Shown here piece by piece: positions 25,659 to 34,416 of a stretch of DNA of 64,000 nucleotides. The stretch spans positions 1-64,000 of the forward strand of contig CAZJGI010000010.1 in NCBI GenBank assembly GCA_964545315.1. Reading direction: 5' to 3'. The stretch comes from JAAYJR01 sp964545315. Lineage in GTDB: Bacteria > Bacteroidota > Bacteroidia > Bacteroidales > Prolixibacteraceae. The notes under the pieces were generated by a model. That model had not been told where the DNA came from. It saw only the letters and a program-made list of their open reading frames with translations, and ran no database searches. The first letter of the stretch is position 1. Every line of letters starts with the position of its first letter. A program made the position numbers and the translations under genes.

Positions 25659-26789
25659 ATGTCAAAAATAAGTATATTTTGTCTTGCCTTTTTACTTACA
25701 ACTATATTAACAAAAGCACAGCCTGATGATGGTATGCTTAGAATGAATGAGTTCAGGAATGTAAAAAAAAGGACTAATATTATTGTTCCGGATGTTAATG
25801 GTTTTCATACCTTAAAGTGTGATTTCCATATGCATACTATGTTCTCTGACGGACTTGTCTGGCCAACTGTGCGGGTACAGGAGGTATGGCAGGAAGGCCT
25901 TGATGTTATGGCCATTACTGACCACATTGAGTATCAGCCCCATTCTGAAGATGTTAATACTGATCACAACCGTCCTTATGAAATTGCCAGGGCTATGGCA
26001 ATAGAAAATAATATTATTTATATAAAGGGCACCGAAATTACCCGTGAAACGCCTCCGGGTCACTTTAATGCCCTCTTTATTGGAGATGCCTCAGGTTATA
26101 TTAAAGATAGAGTAGGTAATTCTAAAGACAAGGAAGCAATATCCAAAGCTGTGGAGCAGGATGCTTTTATTTTTTGGAATCATCCCGGATGGAAGGTTAG
26201 TCAGATAGAAGGTTCATATGAGTGGGTTGATTTTGTTGATGAATTATATAAAGAAAAATCAGTTCACGGAATTGAAGTTTTTAATGGTTTCGGTTTTCAT
26301 AAGAAGGCACTTGACTGGTGTGTCGATAATAACCTTACTGTAATGGGTACAACAGATGTGCATAATATTATCGGATATGATTATAACCTGGGTGATCTGG
26401 TACACAGAACAATGACTCTGGTTTTTGCAAAAGAGAGAACTGCTGAAGCCGTTAGGGAGGCCCTGGATGCAGGCCGTACTGTCGCATGGGCCAGTAAATA
26501 TATAGCAGGGAAAGAGGAGCATGTAAGGAACCTGTTTTATGCTTGCGTTGAAGCAGGTCAAAAATTTCATACTAAGAATGAACGAAATTATTATGAAATA
26601 AAAAATAACAGTGATCTCTATTTTGAGATGAAATTAAAATCGGGTGACGGAACAGGCAGTGTTATCCTTTATCCCCGTTCATCACAGGTTATTACTGCCG
26701 GGGCAGATGAAAGAAATCTTGAATATGAGGTTGTTAACGCTTATGTGCGCAGTGACAAAAACCTGATAGTGAAAATTTTCCTCAATTAA
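25659..26789 (+). CDS. Exported PHP-domain phosphodiesterase (Sb-PDE-like)
   Basis: The 376-residue protein has a signal peptide (1-20, ending TKAQ). The PHP metal site begins with CDFHMHTMFSDG (54-65) and continues with AITDHIEYQPH (~87), KGTEITRE and a late GTTDVHN. It most resembles Sb-PDE-family phosphodiesterases, described for organophosphate diesters. In nature the substrate is unknown. A bidirectional terminator follows at 26828. Confidence 0.85.
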   Translation: MSKISIFCLAFLLTTILTKAQPDDGMLRMNEFRNVKKRTNIIVPDVNGFHTLKCDFHMHTMFSDGLVWPTVRVQEVWQEGLDVMAITDHIEYQPHSEDVNTDHNRPYEIARAMAIENNIIYIKGTEITRETPPGHFNALFIGDASGYIKDRVGNSKDKEAISKAVEQDAFIFWNHPGWKVSQIEGSYEWVDFVDELYKEKSVHGIEVFNGFGFHKKALDWCVDNNLTVMGTTDVHNIIGYDYNLGDLVHRTMTLVFAKERTAEAVREALDAGRTVAWASKYIAGKEEHVRNLFYACVEAGQKFHTKNERNYYEIKNNSDLYFEMKLKSGDGTGSVILYPRSSQVITAGADERNLEYEVVNAYVRSDKNLIVKIFLN

Positions 26790-26827
26790 CATTACTATAA
26801 AAATACCTTAAATTTTTGATTATAAAA

Positions 26828-26852
26828 AAAGCCGGTTTTTAAGGCCGGCTTT
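26828..26852. terminator. Bidirectional intrinsic terminator
   Basis: AAAGCCGG and CCGGCTTT form an 8-bp stem around TTTTTAAGG, with A-run before and T-rich flank after. It sits between the convergent PHP gene and the Cys-rich small gene, so it can serve both. Confidence 0.8.
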
Positions 26853-26872
26853 ACTTTACTAAAATGTTAGTC

Positions 26873-27199
26873 TTACTTTCCACAACAAGATGAAGCACTT
26901 TTATTTTTGTCAGCACACCCTTCTGATTTCGATGCTTTGTCTGAACAACCTTCTGCTTTTGATTTACCTTCTGCCTTGGAATCCGATTTGCTGCAACCTT
27001 CTGACTTGCTCTCAGCTTTTGATGAATTGGCTTTTTTAGTATCATCCTTGCTGACTTCTGCCGTCGCAGTCTGGTTGCCTTCTGAATCTTCTACAATAGT
27101 TACTTTTGATTCATTTACAGTTTCAGTTATAACAGAGGCTGTTGAAACGGATAATCCGTAAACCATAATAATCGCTAAAATAAATAACAGTCTTTTCAT
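26873..27199 (-). CDS. Exported small Ser/Lys/Cys-rich repeat protein
   Basis: The 108-residue protein has a signal peptide (1-20, ending STAS). The mature part starts with a short beta-like segment (KVTIVEDSEGNQTATAEVS). The last 55 residues are low-complexity K/S/E/D with five Cys: SEGCSK, AEGCSD, SEGCAD, then SSCCGK at the end. EGC occurs three times in a 12-14-residue period. The spaced Cys and final CC suggest metal binding or disulfide cross-linking, but no family is recognised. The gene is monocistronic and ends at the bidirectional terminator. Confidence 0.75.
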   Translation of the reverse strand: MKRLLFILAIIMVYGLSVSTASVITETVNESKVTIVEDSEGNQTATAEVSKDDTKKANSSKAESKSEGCSKSDSKAEGKSKAEGCSDKASKSEGCADKNKSASSCCGK

Positions 27200-27568
27200 G
27201 ATTTCAAAATTTAAGTGTTACTAATTAATTTTTTTTGTAATAAATTTCAGTTCAATATTATGAACTATTTTGATTATATCCAAAAAAATATTAATATATT
27301 TTTATCTTTTTTATTCTGAATCTTTCAAACGATTGAAAATCAACTTTTAGTTAATTAAATTATTTTTATTGAAACAAATTAAGATTTAACGAGCTGCCGG
27401 ATTTGTGTCAAATTTTTGGATATTATGTTCGAAAGTAATGCATAATTCTTAGAAACTTATCATTAATAGCAAGGGATAACTATTTGTTAGATACCTGAGA
27501 TTAATTTATGGAAGTTATATTTAAGATTTATTATTAAATAATTAGTTTTACCAGGAATAAAAAACAGA
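27200..27568. other. Intergenic region, nothing recognised
   Basis: These 369 bases between the divergent Cys-rich gene and miaA are about 75% A+T. I found no repeat, RNA-like hairpin or convincing small frame. Confidence 0.6.
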
Positions 27569-28501
27569 ATGTCGGTATTTCAATCAAAATATGATCTTAT
27601 TACTCTATTAGGACCAACTGCCACAGGTAAAACCCGCCTTGCTGCCTGTCTGGCAGACCTTATAGAGGGTGAGGTCATTTCTGCAGATTCAAGACAGGTA
27701 TATCGTGGAATGGATATTGGCACAGGCAAAGATTATAATGATTATTTTGTTAATGGAAGGATCATTCCTTATCATCTGGTTGACATAGAGGATCCCTGTA
27801 AACACTACAATGTTTACCGGTTCCAGACCGATTTTATCAAGGTTTATAATGAGATAATATCAAGAGCTAAATTCCCTGTTCTTTGCGGGGGTTCCGGGTT
27901 ATATCTTGAGTCAGTATTAAGAGATTACAGGCTTATTGCAGTACCTCCCAATATAAAACTCAGGCAGGAATTAAAAGGGAAATCGCTGGAGGAATTAACA
28001 AATATACTTCAGGATTTAAAGCCGGAATTGCATAATAAGACTGATATTGAAACAGAAAGAAGAGCATTGCGGGCAATTGAGATTGCAATCTATTATCAGG
28101 ATAATCCTTCATTTGGTTCTCAGATGCCGGAGATTAAAAGTTTAAATATTGGTATTTTATTTGATCGCGAAACCCGCAGGAAACGCATTAGTGAACGGTT
28201 GGGGCAAAGGCTCCACCAGGGAATGGCAGATGAGGTTGTCCGTCTCCTCGATTCGGGGTTGACTCCCGGGCAACTGATTTATTATGGTTTAGAATACAAA
28301 TATCTTACTCTTTATGTTACTGGTGAAATCACTTGGGATGATATGTTTAGCAGGCTTGAAACTGCCATTCATCAGTTTGCTAAACGGCAGATGACATGGT
28401 TCCGGGGTATGCAAAAACGGGGAATTGTCATAAATTGGATTGATGGAAATCTTCCGGTTGAAGCCAAGATTGACAAGATAATGGGATTGCTTAATGGCTG
28501 A
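27569..28501 (+). CDS. miaA: tRNA dimethylallyltransferase
   Basis: MiaA transfers the dimethylallyl group to A37 of tRNAs reading UNN codons, in the cytosol. The 310-residue protein has the P-loop GPTATGKT (15-22), the conserved ISADSRQVYRGMDIGTGK and the Arg-rich GLEY...FAKRQMTWF substrate region near the C-terminus. Length is normal for the family. It converges with the thioesterase gene 41 bases downstream. Confidence 0.95.
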   Translation: MSVFQSKYDLITLLGPTATGKTRLAACLADLIEGEVISADSRQVYRGMDIGTGKDYNDYFVNGRIIPYHLVDIEDPCKHYNVYRFQTDFIKVYNEIISRAKFPVLCGGSGLYLESVLRDYRLIAVPPNIKLRQELKGKSLEELTNILQDLKPELHNKTDIETERRALRAIEIAIYYQDNPSFGSQMPEIKSLNIGILFDRETRRKRISERLGQRLHQGMADEVVRLLDSGLTPGQLIYYGLEYKYLTLYVTGEITWDDMFSRLETAIHQFAKRQMTWFRGMQKRGIVINWIDGNLPVEAKIDKIMGLLNG

Positions 28502-28542
28502 TATTAGTAATCGTTAATATTTTGGTGAGTACACGGGACAGA

Positions 28543-29271
28543 TCATTTAATTTTCCAAACCACGCGGGCAACAACAAGGTCAGAGTTATCACTTTCACGG
28601 GTAACGCTGCAAATATGAGTTAGTTTTTCTATCTTCTGTTTTCGTACAGCTAATTTGTCATCAGGCATTCCCTCTTTAAGGAAATTGACTTCCAATTCGG
28701 CAATATCATGTGATTCATGAAAATTAAAGGAGTAACTGTCGATTATTCTTTCAATATATCTGCCGGTATTAAAGTGTTGATTTATATCAATTTCATTAAA
28801 CAGGACAGGGGAGTACTGCAGCTTTTCTTCTGATTGGGGAGGTTTTATCCTGGCCGGATTGGTACCAAAAACACTTTCGTAGTATTCCGGAAATTCTTTA
28901 AATTTGTTAAGACGGACAATCTTTTTTGTGGATTGGTCGAGTATCAGCCAACTACTGGTTGCCTGTATTATATTGTTGCCATCATTATCTGCAAAATTGA
29001 AGTCCCGGTAACCGTAAAAACCATCAGTTCCCCTTGACCATGTTTCAAGAGTGAAGGGTTCTGTCCATTGGGGCCTCCTTTTTATTTTTACATGTAGTCT
29101 GGAAAGTACCCAGAACTGGTTGTCTTTTTTTAACCGGTGGTAACCAAAACCCAGTAAATTGGCATGTTCCCAGGCAATTTCCTGCATTTGATAAAACATG
29201 AACGACATGGAGAGTTTTCCAAAACGGTTAATGAAATATGATTTTACATATAAATGGTTAATATGTTTCAT
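28543..29271 (-). CDS. Acyl-ACP thioesterase (FatA/FatB type)
   Basis: The 242-residue cytosolic protein is a double hot-dog enzyme that releases fatty acids from acyl carrier protein. Family marks are WEHANLLGFGY (~33-43), the KIKRRPQWTEPFTLETWSRG strand and, in the second half, NEIDINQHFNTGRYIERIIDSY with the Asn-His catalytic pair of FatA/B enzymes. Length matches bacterial members. The start ATG at 29271 has a promoter-like box upstream at 29294. Confidence 0.85.
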   Translation of the reverse strand: MKHINHLYVKSYFINRFGKLSMSFMFYQMQEIAWEHANLLGFGYHRLKKDNQFWVLSRLHVKIKRRPQWTEPFTLETWSRGTDGFYGYRDFNFADNDGNNIIQATSSWLILDQSTKKIVRLNKFKEFPEYYESVFGTNPARIKPPQSEEKLQYSPVLFNEIDINQHFNTGRYIERIIDSYSFNFHESHDIAELEVNFLKEGMPDDKLAVRKQKIEKLTHICSVTRESDNSDLVVARVVWKIK

Positions 29272-29293
29272 TTGCTGATTGTTAACTTTCTCA

Positions 29294-29301
29294 CAAAATT
29301 A
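29294..29301 (-). promoter_or_regulatory. Promoter for the thioesterase gene
   Basis: The reverse strand reads TAATTTTG 23 bases before the start codon. A TTG (complement of 29320-29322) lies 18 bases further upstream, giving both Bacteroidota promoter elements with near-normal spacing. Confidence 0.5.
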
Positions 29302-29362
29302 TGGTTAGGTTTTGAAATGCAATTCGATTTAACCATTTTTACATCAAATTTAATATTCTATT

Positions 29363-30142
29363 ATGAGCGGTATAATAATAAAGACTTTAAAACAGATTGA
29401 GGGGATAAGGGAGAGTTGCCGTTTGGCAGCAAAAACACTGGATTATGCCGGGCAGTTTGTCAAAGCAGGTGTTACTACTGCTTTTATTGACAGTAAAATT
29501 GAGGAATACATCCTTCAAAATAATGCATTGCCTGCTCCAAAAGGTTATAATGGATTCCCTAAGGCAAGCTGCATATCTCTTAATGAAGTCGTCTGTCACG
29601 GAATCCCTTCAACTGAATCAGTGATTAAGGAGGGTGATATTTTAAATATTGACATTACTACTATTCTTAATGGATATTTTGGAGATACATCACGCATGTT
29701 TTCTGTAGGTAAAATTTCTCCGAAGGCCGAAGAGCTTGTTGAAGTGAGCAGGCATTGTCTTAATTTGGGGATACAACAGGTTTATCCCGGTAATTATTTT
29801 GGGAATATCGGATTTGTAATTAACCGCTATGCAAAATCGCGTGGCTTTAGTGTAGTTTATGAATTTTGCGGCCATGGGGTAGGCCTTCAGTTTCATGAAG
29901 AACCGCAGGTAGACCATACATCCGGAAAGAACAGAGGGAGCGCTATGAGACCGGGAATGATTTTTACTATTGAACCCATGATAAATGAGGGTAAACCTTC
30001 TACAAAAATTGACAGAATTGACGGTTGGACTGCCAGGACAATAGATAATAAACTTTCAGCCCAGTTTGAGCATACTGTACTTGTGACAGAAACAGGTAGT
30101 GAGGTTTTGACAGATATTCATAATGAATATGACATTACTTAA
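29363..30142 (+). CDS. map: Type I methionine aminopeptidase
   Basis: This 259-residue cytosolic metalloenzyme removes N-terminal Met from new proteins. Pita-bread fold markers: SLNEVVCHGIPS (His), LNIDITTILNGYFGDTSRMF (two metal Asp), CGHGVGLQFHEEP (metal His), IFTIEPMI (Glu) and QFEHTVLVTETG (Glu). It is divergent from the thioesterase gene (91 bases) and followed by the GroES-like gene. Confidence 0.95.
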   Translation: MSGIIIKTLKQIEGIRESCRLAAKTLDYAGQFVKAGVTTAFIDSKIEEYILQNNALPAPKGYNGFPKASCISLNEVVCHGIPSTESVIKEGDILNIDITTILNGYFGDTSRMFSVGKISPKAEELVEVSRHCLNLGIQQVYPGNYFGNIGFVINRYAKSRGFSVVYEFCGHGVGLQFHEEPQVDHTSGKNRGSAMRPGMIFTIEPMINEGKPSTKIDRIDGWTARTIDNKLSAQFEHTVLVTETGSEVLTDIHNEYDIT

Positions 30143-30216
30143 ATATTATATATCACTTGTGGTTTGGAGAATAAAATAAGAATATTTTATCTTTACCCAC
30201 ATAAAAAAAGGTAGTT

Positions 30217-30600
30217 ATGTCGCTTGTTATTGAAGAAAAGGATCTTGAAAAGTTCATAATGGTGGGGGACAGGGTGTTAATAAAACCTAAAGTGCCCAGC
30301 AGCAAGACTAAAACAGGATTATATCTGCCGCCAACTGTTCAGGAAGGCGAAAAAATACTTAGTGGTTATATAGTCAAGGTTGGACCAGGCTATCCAATTC
30401 CTGCCGTTTCCGAGGAGGATGAAGCATGGAAACAAAAGCAGGATAATGTTAAATATGTTCCTCTTCAGGCTAAAAGAGGTGATCTTGCTGTTTACCTTAA
30501 TAAAAGCGGTTATGAAATAGAGTTCAATAAGGAAAAGTATATTATACTTCCTCATTCTGCTATTCTTATGATTATACGGGATGAGAACCTTTTGACTTAA
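30217..30600 (+). CDS. GroES-family co-chaperonin-like protein
   Basis: The 127-residue protein has the GroES beta-barrel marks VGDRVLIKPKVPSSKTKTGLYLPPT (15-38), SGYIVKVGPG and GDLAVYLNKSG...KYIILPHSAILMIIRDE. It is ~30 residues longer than classic GroES, with an insert around 70-90 (EEDEAWKQKQDNVKYVP). No groEL is adjacent, so it is probably the second GroES-like copy that many Bacteroidota carry beside map-like genes and not the main GroES. Its 3' end overlaps the convergent aminotransferase gene by 29 bases. Confidence 0.85.
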   Translation: MSLVIEEKDLEKFIMVGDRVLIKPKVPSSKTKTGLYLPPTVQEGEKILSGYIVKVGPGYPIPAVSEEDEAWKQKQDNVKYVPLQAKRGDLAVYLNKSGYEIEFNKEKYIILPHSAILMIIRDENLLT

Positions 30601-31882
30601 TCTCCTGGCAAGCACTGGATATGCCGTCAAATAAATTTGTTATATCTGTTGCCGCAACAGATGAATAGGCAAGTCGCAAAATGTCATTAAGGCTTATTAC
30701 TCCAATATTATATTTTTGTATTAGTAACTGTCTGACTTCTTCACCATCCAGACCATCTGCCAGCCTGATACACATAAAATAACCTGAATTAAAAGGAAGC
30801 GGAGAGAAATACTTCTGATATTTTTCCTGCTGAAGTGTCTTTTTTATAATGTCATACCTCTGCATCATGATCCTGAATTTTTCTTCTTTCTGAGTTTCAT
30901 ATTCATTATGGTTATAAGCAGCCAGGAGCAACGACTGGGACAGATTGGAAGCATTGGAAATATTTCCTCTTATCGCTCCGGCAGTCTTCGATTCCAATGC
31001 GGAATACAACTCATTATTGCCTCCTTTCACAGCATAGGAAATAAATCCTATTCTAAAGCCCCATACATAATCTTCCTTGGTGGGGCCATCGATTTTTACT
31101 GCAAGAATATTTTTGTGAAGATCAGCAAGAGATGCAAAAATACTTTCCTTTGCTATACCTGTTTCATAAACCAATCCAAAATAAGCGTCATCGATCAATA
31201 CTACTATTTTATTTCCCATATCGGCTGATTTTTGCAGCAGCTCAACTATTTTTATAACTTCATCTTGTTTTGGAGTATACCCTGATGGATTGTTTGGAAA
31301 GTTCATCAGAACTATTTTTTTCCCAATTTTTCCTGAATTCAGTACATTCTCAAAATTTTCCAGGTCAAGGTTCCCCTCCCTGAATAAATTATATTTTTTA
31401 AATTGGGCACCATATGCATTGCTCAGGATTAAATTGTAGTTACCCCAGTAAAGATCTGGTATTATTACTTCGTCATTAGGGTCAACAAAGAGATAACCAG
31501 CCATACTTATGCCGTGAGTGAGAGCACATGTTACTACAGGGAGGCTGATCTCCTTGTCTTTAAGTGAAGGATTCTTTGCATAGATCATATTTTTCCATTT
31601 CAAGCGTAAATCAGGACGCCCGAAACTTGGGGCATAAGGAAATACAAGCGAAGGATCAAGACTTATGTTTGATGAAATAGAATCCAGTCTCATGGGGGAA
31701 CCGTCATCTTCAACTGCAGCCCCAATAGTGGCATTTATCTTTGTGCCCTTTGCCTCGGCAGTTTGGCCGAGAATTCCTTTTCTTGGAAAAAAAATGTTTT
31801 TACCCTTTTCTGAAAGTAGTTCAAATACATTGGGGTTAGCAGTTTGTATCTGCCTGTTTAATTCCTCAGCTTGTGGATTCAT
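30572..31882 (-). CDS. PLP-dependent aminotransferase class I/II
   Basis: From ATG 31882 the protein has 436 residues (upstream in-frame codons to 32008 have no coding character). It is a fold-type I aminotransferase: PVVTCALTHGISMAGYLFV, NFPNNPSGYTP, LIDDAYFGLVYE (PLP-binding Asp-x-x-Tyr), and AVKIDGPTKEDYVWGFRIGF with the PLP Lys. The C-terminal small domain follows. It would move amino groups between amino and oxo acids; the substrate cannot be told from sequence. It is monocistronic and converges on the GroES-like gene. Confidence 0.85.
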   Translation of the reverse strand: MNPQAEELNRQIQTANPNVFELLSEKGKNIFFPRKGILGQTAEAKGTKINATIGAAVEDDGSPMRLDSISSNISLDPSLVFPYAPSFGRPDLRLKWKNMIYAKNPSLKDKEISLPVVTCALTHGISMAGYLFVDPNDEVIIPDLYWGNYNLILSNAYGAQFKKYNLFREGNLDLENFENVLNSGKIGKKIVLMNFPNNPSGYTPKQDEVIKIVELLQKSADMGNKIVVLIDDAYFGLVYETGIAKESIFASLADLHKNILAVKIDGPTKEDYVWGFRIGFISYAVKGGNNELYSALESKTAGAIRGNISNASNLSQSLLLAAYNHNEYETQKEEKFRIMMQRYDIIKKTLQQEKYQKYFSPLPFNSGYFMCIRLADGLDGEEVRQLLIQKYNIGVISLNDILRLAYSSVAATDITNLFDGISSACQEIKSKGSHPV

Positions 31883-32087
31883 AAATATAATTTTAGAATG
31901 TTTAATATATATGTTTATGTTGCAAAAACCGGATGCAATATATACAATGGGAAGATATAAACAATATTTATTGACAAAATGAAGATTATTTTCATAAATT
32001 TCTAACATATTTATTACTCAACATCGATTATTGGTAATTTTTCCCTGGTATTTGCTTAAGAGGATCAATCTCCTGATCAGACCTTTA

Positions 32088-32510
32088 CTATATTGATTTT
32101 AATGCACCTACTATAAGAAAGAAACCTGTCAGGGCAATGAAAGCAGTTAATATCATTAACAGATTTTTTCCTTTAAGTCCTTTCCATTCAAAGATGAATG
32201 CAGGAATTGCCAGTAAACCTGAGAATATAAAGAGAATATAAGCCGGGAATATCCTGGCCTGCAGAGGCAGTTCTTCGGTGGGGTCCTCACCCATCTCTTC
32301 ATTAATAATTTCCTCAGGAGTAAGTAAACTCTGTGCTGTAAATTGGCCGTTATATATTGTATATGCAGCATAGATGGCCAAAAGAATAAATAAAATAAGG
32401 CTTATAAACCTGAAAATTTGTTTCTGTTCCACCCAACCATAAACGCCTGCAATGATCCCAATAAATATAAACCATTGAGGCAGGGTATAAAGAATAATGT
32501 CCGGATTCAT
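32088..32510 (-). CDS. Small integral membrane protein, unknown function
   Basis: From ATG 32510 (an alternative start is 32528) the protein has 140 residues and four hydrophobic helices. One is at the N-terminus (WFIFIGIIAGVYGWV), one near 28-45, and two in the second half (IFPAYILFIFSGLLAIPAFIF and LLMILTAFIALTGFFLIVGAL). Between helices 2 and 3 is an acidic loop (NEEMGEDPTEELP). No family is recognised. Confidence 0.7.
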   Translation of the reverse strand: MNPDIILYTLPQWFIFIGIIAGVYGWVEQKQIFRFISLILFILLAIYAAYTIYNGQFTAQSLLTPEEIINEEMGEDPTEELPLQARIFPAYILFIFSGLLAIPAFIFEWKGLKGKNLLMILTAFIALTGFFLIVGALKSI

Positions 32511-32582
32511 ATATAAAAATTTAAACAAAATTGATAATTTTTCTCAAATAATAAAAGTTTTGTCAGGGTAAGCCATTTATTT

Positions 32583-32590
32583 TAATTTTG
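32583..32590 (+). promoter_or_regulatory. Promoter for the HAD hydrolase gene
   Basis: TTTG at 32559-32562 and TAATTTTG at 32583-32590 are 20 bases apart, close to the Bacteroidota -33/-7 arrangement. The GTG start lies 23 bases after the box. Confidence 0.5.
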
Positions 32591-32612
32591 GGGCAAATTA
32601 ATATTTCTGTTT

Positions 32613-33221
32613 GTGAAAAAATTAGATGTAAACCCAAAAGCTAAAGGGTTGATTTTTGATCTCGATGGTACTCTGGCTGATTCTATGCCTGTACATTTTA
32701 TGGCATATAAAAATATTTTAATTGGTTATGGGATAGATTTTTGTCCGGATCTGTTTGCTACTCTGGCAGGTATACCGGCTTTGGATACCATTAGAAAACT
32801 GAATGAAATGTATGGGACTGACATGAACCCGGTGGAGGTGGGAGCTCAAAAAGAGAAAGAGTATGAAAAGATAATGTATAAGATGAAGCCAATTGAACCG
32901 GTAGTTGAACTGGTAAAAAAGTACTACGGTAAATTGCCCATTTCGGTTGGAACGGGTGGAAATAAAAGATTAGCCTGGAAAACACTTGAAATTTTGGATT
33001 TGGATAAATATTTTAATATATTGGTGTCGGCTGAAGATGTTACCCTGCCAAAACCTGATCCTGAAACATTTCTGAAATGTGCTGAAAAAATGGGCGTGAA
33101 ACCATCAGACTGCCAGGTGTTTGAAGATGGTGAACCGGGAATTAAGGCAGCAACTTCTGCCGGAATGATGTTTACACTGGTGACTGATTTTTATGAAGTT
33201 ACAATAGGCAAAGAAGTTTAA
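32613..33221 (+). CDS. HAD-superfamily phosphatase/phosphomutase (beta-phosphoglucomutase-like)
   Basis: The 202-residue protein uses GTG at 32613; no ATG upstream fits. HAD motifs: FDLDGTLADS (15-24, nucleophile Asp), VGTGG (motif II), a Lys in LPKPDPETF (motif III) and FEDGEPGIKAA (motif IV). A helical cap between motifs I and II (HFMAYKNILIGYG...) is of the beta-phosphoglucomutase type. It is cytosolic and hydrolyses a phosphomonoester or isomerises a sugar phosphate. It is followed after 26 bases by the endonuclease/phosphatase gene. Confidence 0.85.
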   Translation: MKKLDVNPKAKGLIFDLDGTLADSMPVHFMAYKNILIGYGIDFCPDLFATLAGIPALDTIRKLNEMYGTDMNPVEVGAQKEKEYEKIMYKMKPIEPVVELVKKYYGKLPISVGTGGNKRLAWKTLEILDLDKYFNILVSAEDVTLPKPDPETFLKCAEKMGVKPSDCQVFEDGEPGIKAATSAGMMFTLVTDFYEVTIGKEV

Positions 33222-33247
33222 CTGGTATTTTCCCGGGGAATGATAAT

Positions 33248-34303
33248 ATGCTAATTTATAAAATAAACCTGATGAATTGTTTTTTTATATCATTGATAAT
33301 ATTGCCTCTGATGATAATGACTGTGTCATGCTCGGATAGTGAAAATATTATTGACCGTGACATGACAGTAGTTTTTTATAATGTTGAAAATTTATTCGAT
33401 CTTATCGATGAACCCGGTAAGCAGGATGATGATTTTACGCCGGACGGAATTAACAAATGGAGTAGGGAAAGATACGAAAAAAAAATATCCGATATTGCTA
33501 AAGTAATATCCTCAATAAATCCCCGGGACCTTCCGGAAATTGTGGGTTTGTGTGAAGTGGAGAATGAAAATGTTTTGGAAGACCTCATTGCTGCCCGTGG
33601 CCTTTCATCAGGTAATTACCGGGCGATACATTATGAAAGCCCGGATGTCAGGGGAATAGATTGTGCCCTTCTATATCGCCAGGAAGAGTTTAAGGTTACA
33701 AACCATTCATTTTTCAAGGTTAAGTTTAAAAGTGATCCGGGATACAGAACACGCCATATTTTATATGTTTCCGGCTCGACTGTTTCCGGCGGGGAGCTGC
33801 ATATTTTTGTTAATCACTGGCCGTCACGAAACGGAGGAATTGAACTTAATAAAGCAAAGCGAAAGGAAGTTGCCGGGGTTTTAAAGGAAATATCAGACTC
33901 CGTTAAAAGCAAATATCCTGATGGACATATAATTATTATGGGCGATCTGAATGATGAACCTGAAGATGAAAGTATTTCAGATATTTTGGGGGCAATGCCT
34001 TATATATGTGAAAGTGAAGGTTTGATAAACTTAATGGCACCTGAATATAAAGCCGGCAGAGGATCTTACAATTATCAGGGAGATTGGGCGATGCTTGATC
34101 ATTTAATTGTTTCAGGAAACATGCTGGACGAGGAAGGACTTTACTGCAAAGAGAGTCAGGGTTATATTTTCAGGAAGAACTGGATGGAATATACAAAAGA
34201 AAACGGAGAAAAAATTCCTGACAGGACATATGGGGGCAGAAACTATTATGGTGGTATCAGTGACCATTTCCCGGTTTTTTTTAGAATGCAATGGAAAAAT
34301 TAA
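33248..34303 (+). CDS. Endonuclease/exonuclease/phosphatase-family lipoprotein
   Basis: The 351-residue protein has a signal with lipobox TVSC (Cys28). The EEP fold follows with its catalytic residues: FYNVENLF (Asn), GLCEVENE (metal Glu), NHWPSRNGG (His), IIMGDLNDEP (Asp-x-Asn), LDHLIVS and ISDHFPVFF (final Asp-His). It would cut a phosphodiester or phosphomonoester outside the cytoplasm, possibly extracellular DNA or phospholipid head groups. It is downstream of the HAD gene, perhaps cotranscribed. Confidence 0.85.
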   Translation: MLIYKINLMNCFFISLIILPLMIMTVSCSDSENIIDRDMTVVFYNVENLFDLIDEPGKQDDDFTPDGINKWSRERYEKKISDIAKVISSINPRDLPEIVGLCEVENENVLEDLIAARGLSSGNYRAIHYESPDVRGIDCALLYRQEEFKVTNHSFFKVKFKSDPGYRTRHILYVSGSTVSGGELHIFVNHWPSRNGGIELNKAKRKEVAGVLKEISDSVKSKYPDGHIIIMGDLNDEPEDESISDILGAMPYICESEGLINLMAPEYKAGRGSYNYQGDWAMLDHLIVSGNMLDEEGLYCKESQGYIFRKNWMEYTKENGEKIPDRTYGGRNYYGGISDHFPVFFRMQWKN

Positions 34304-34416
34304 TTGCAGGGTTTGTTTTTTTAATCCATAACGTTTTTTATATTTTTAGTTAATGATTACGTTATTAATTGGTTTATAAACAGTTAGCCTTTATTAAATA
34401 AGTGATCGGAAAAGTA

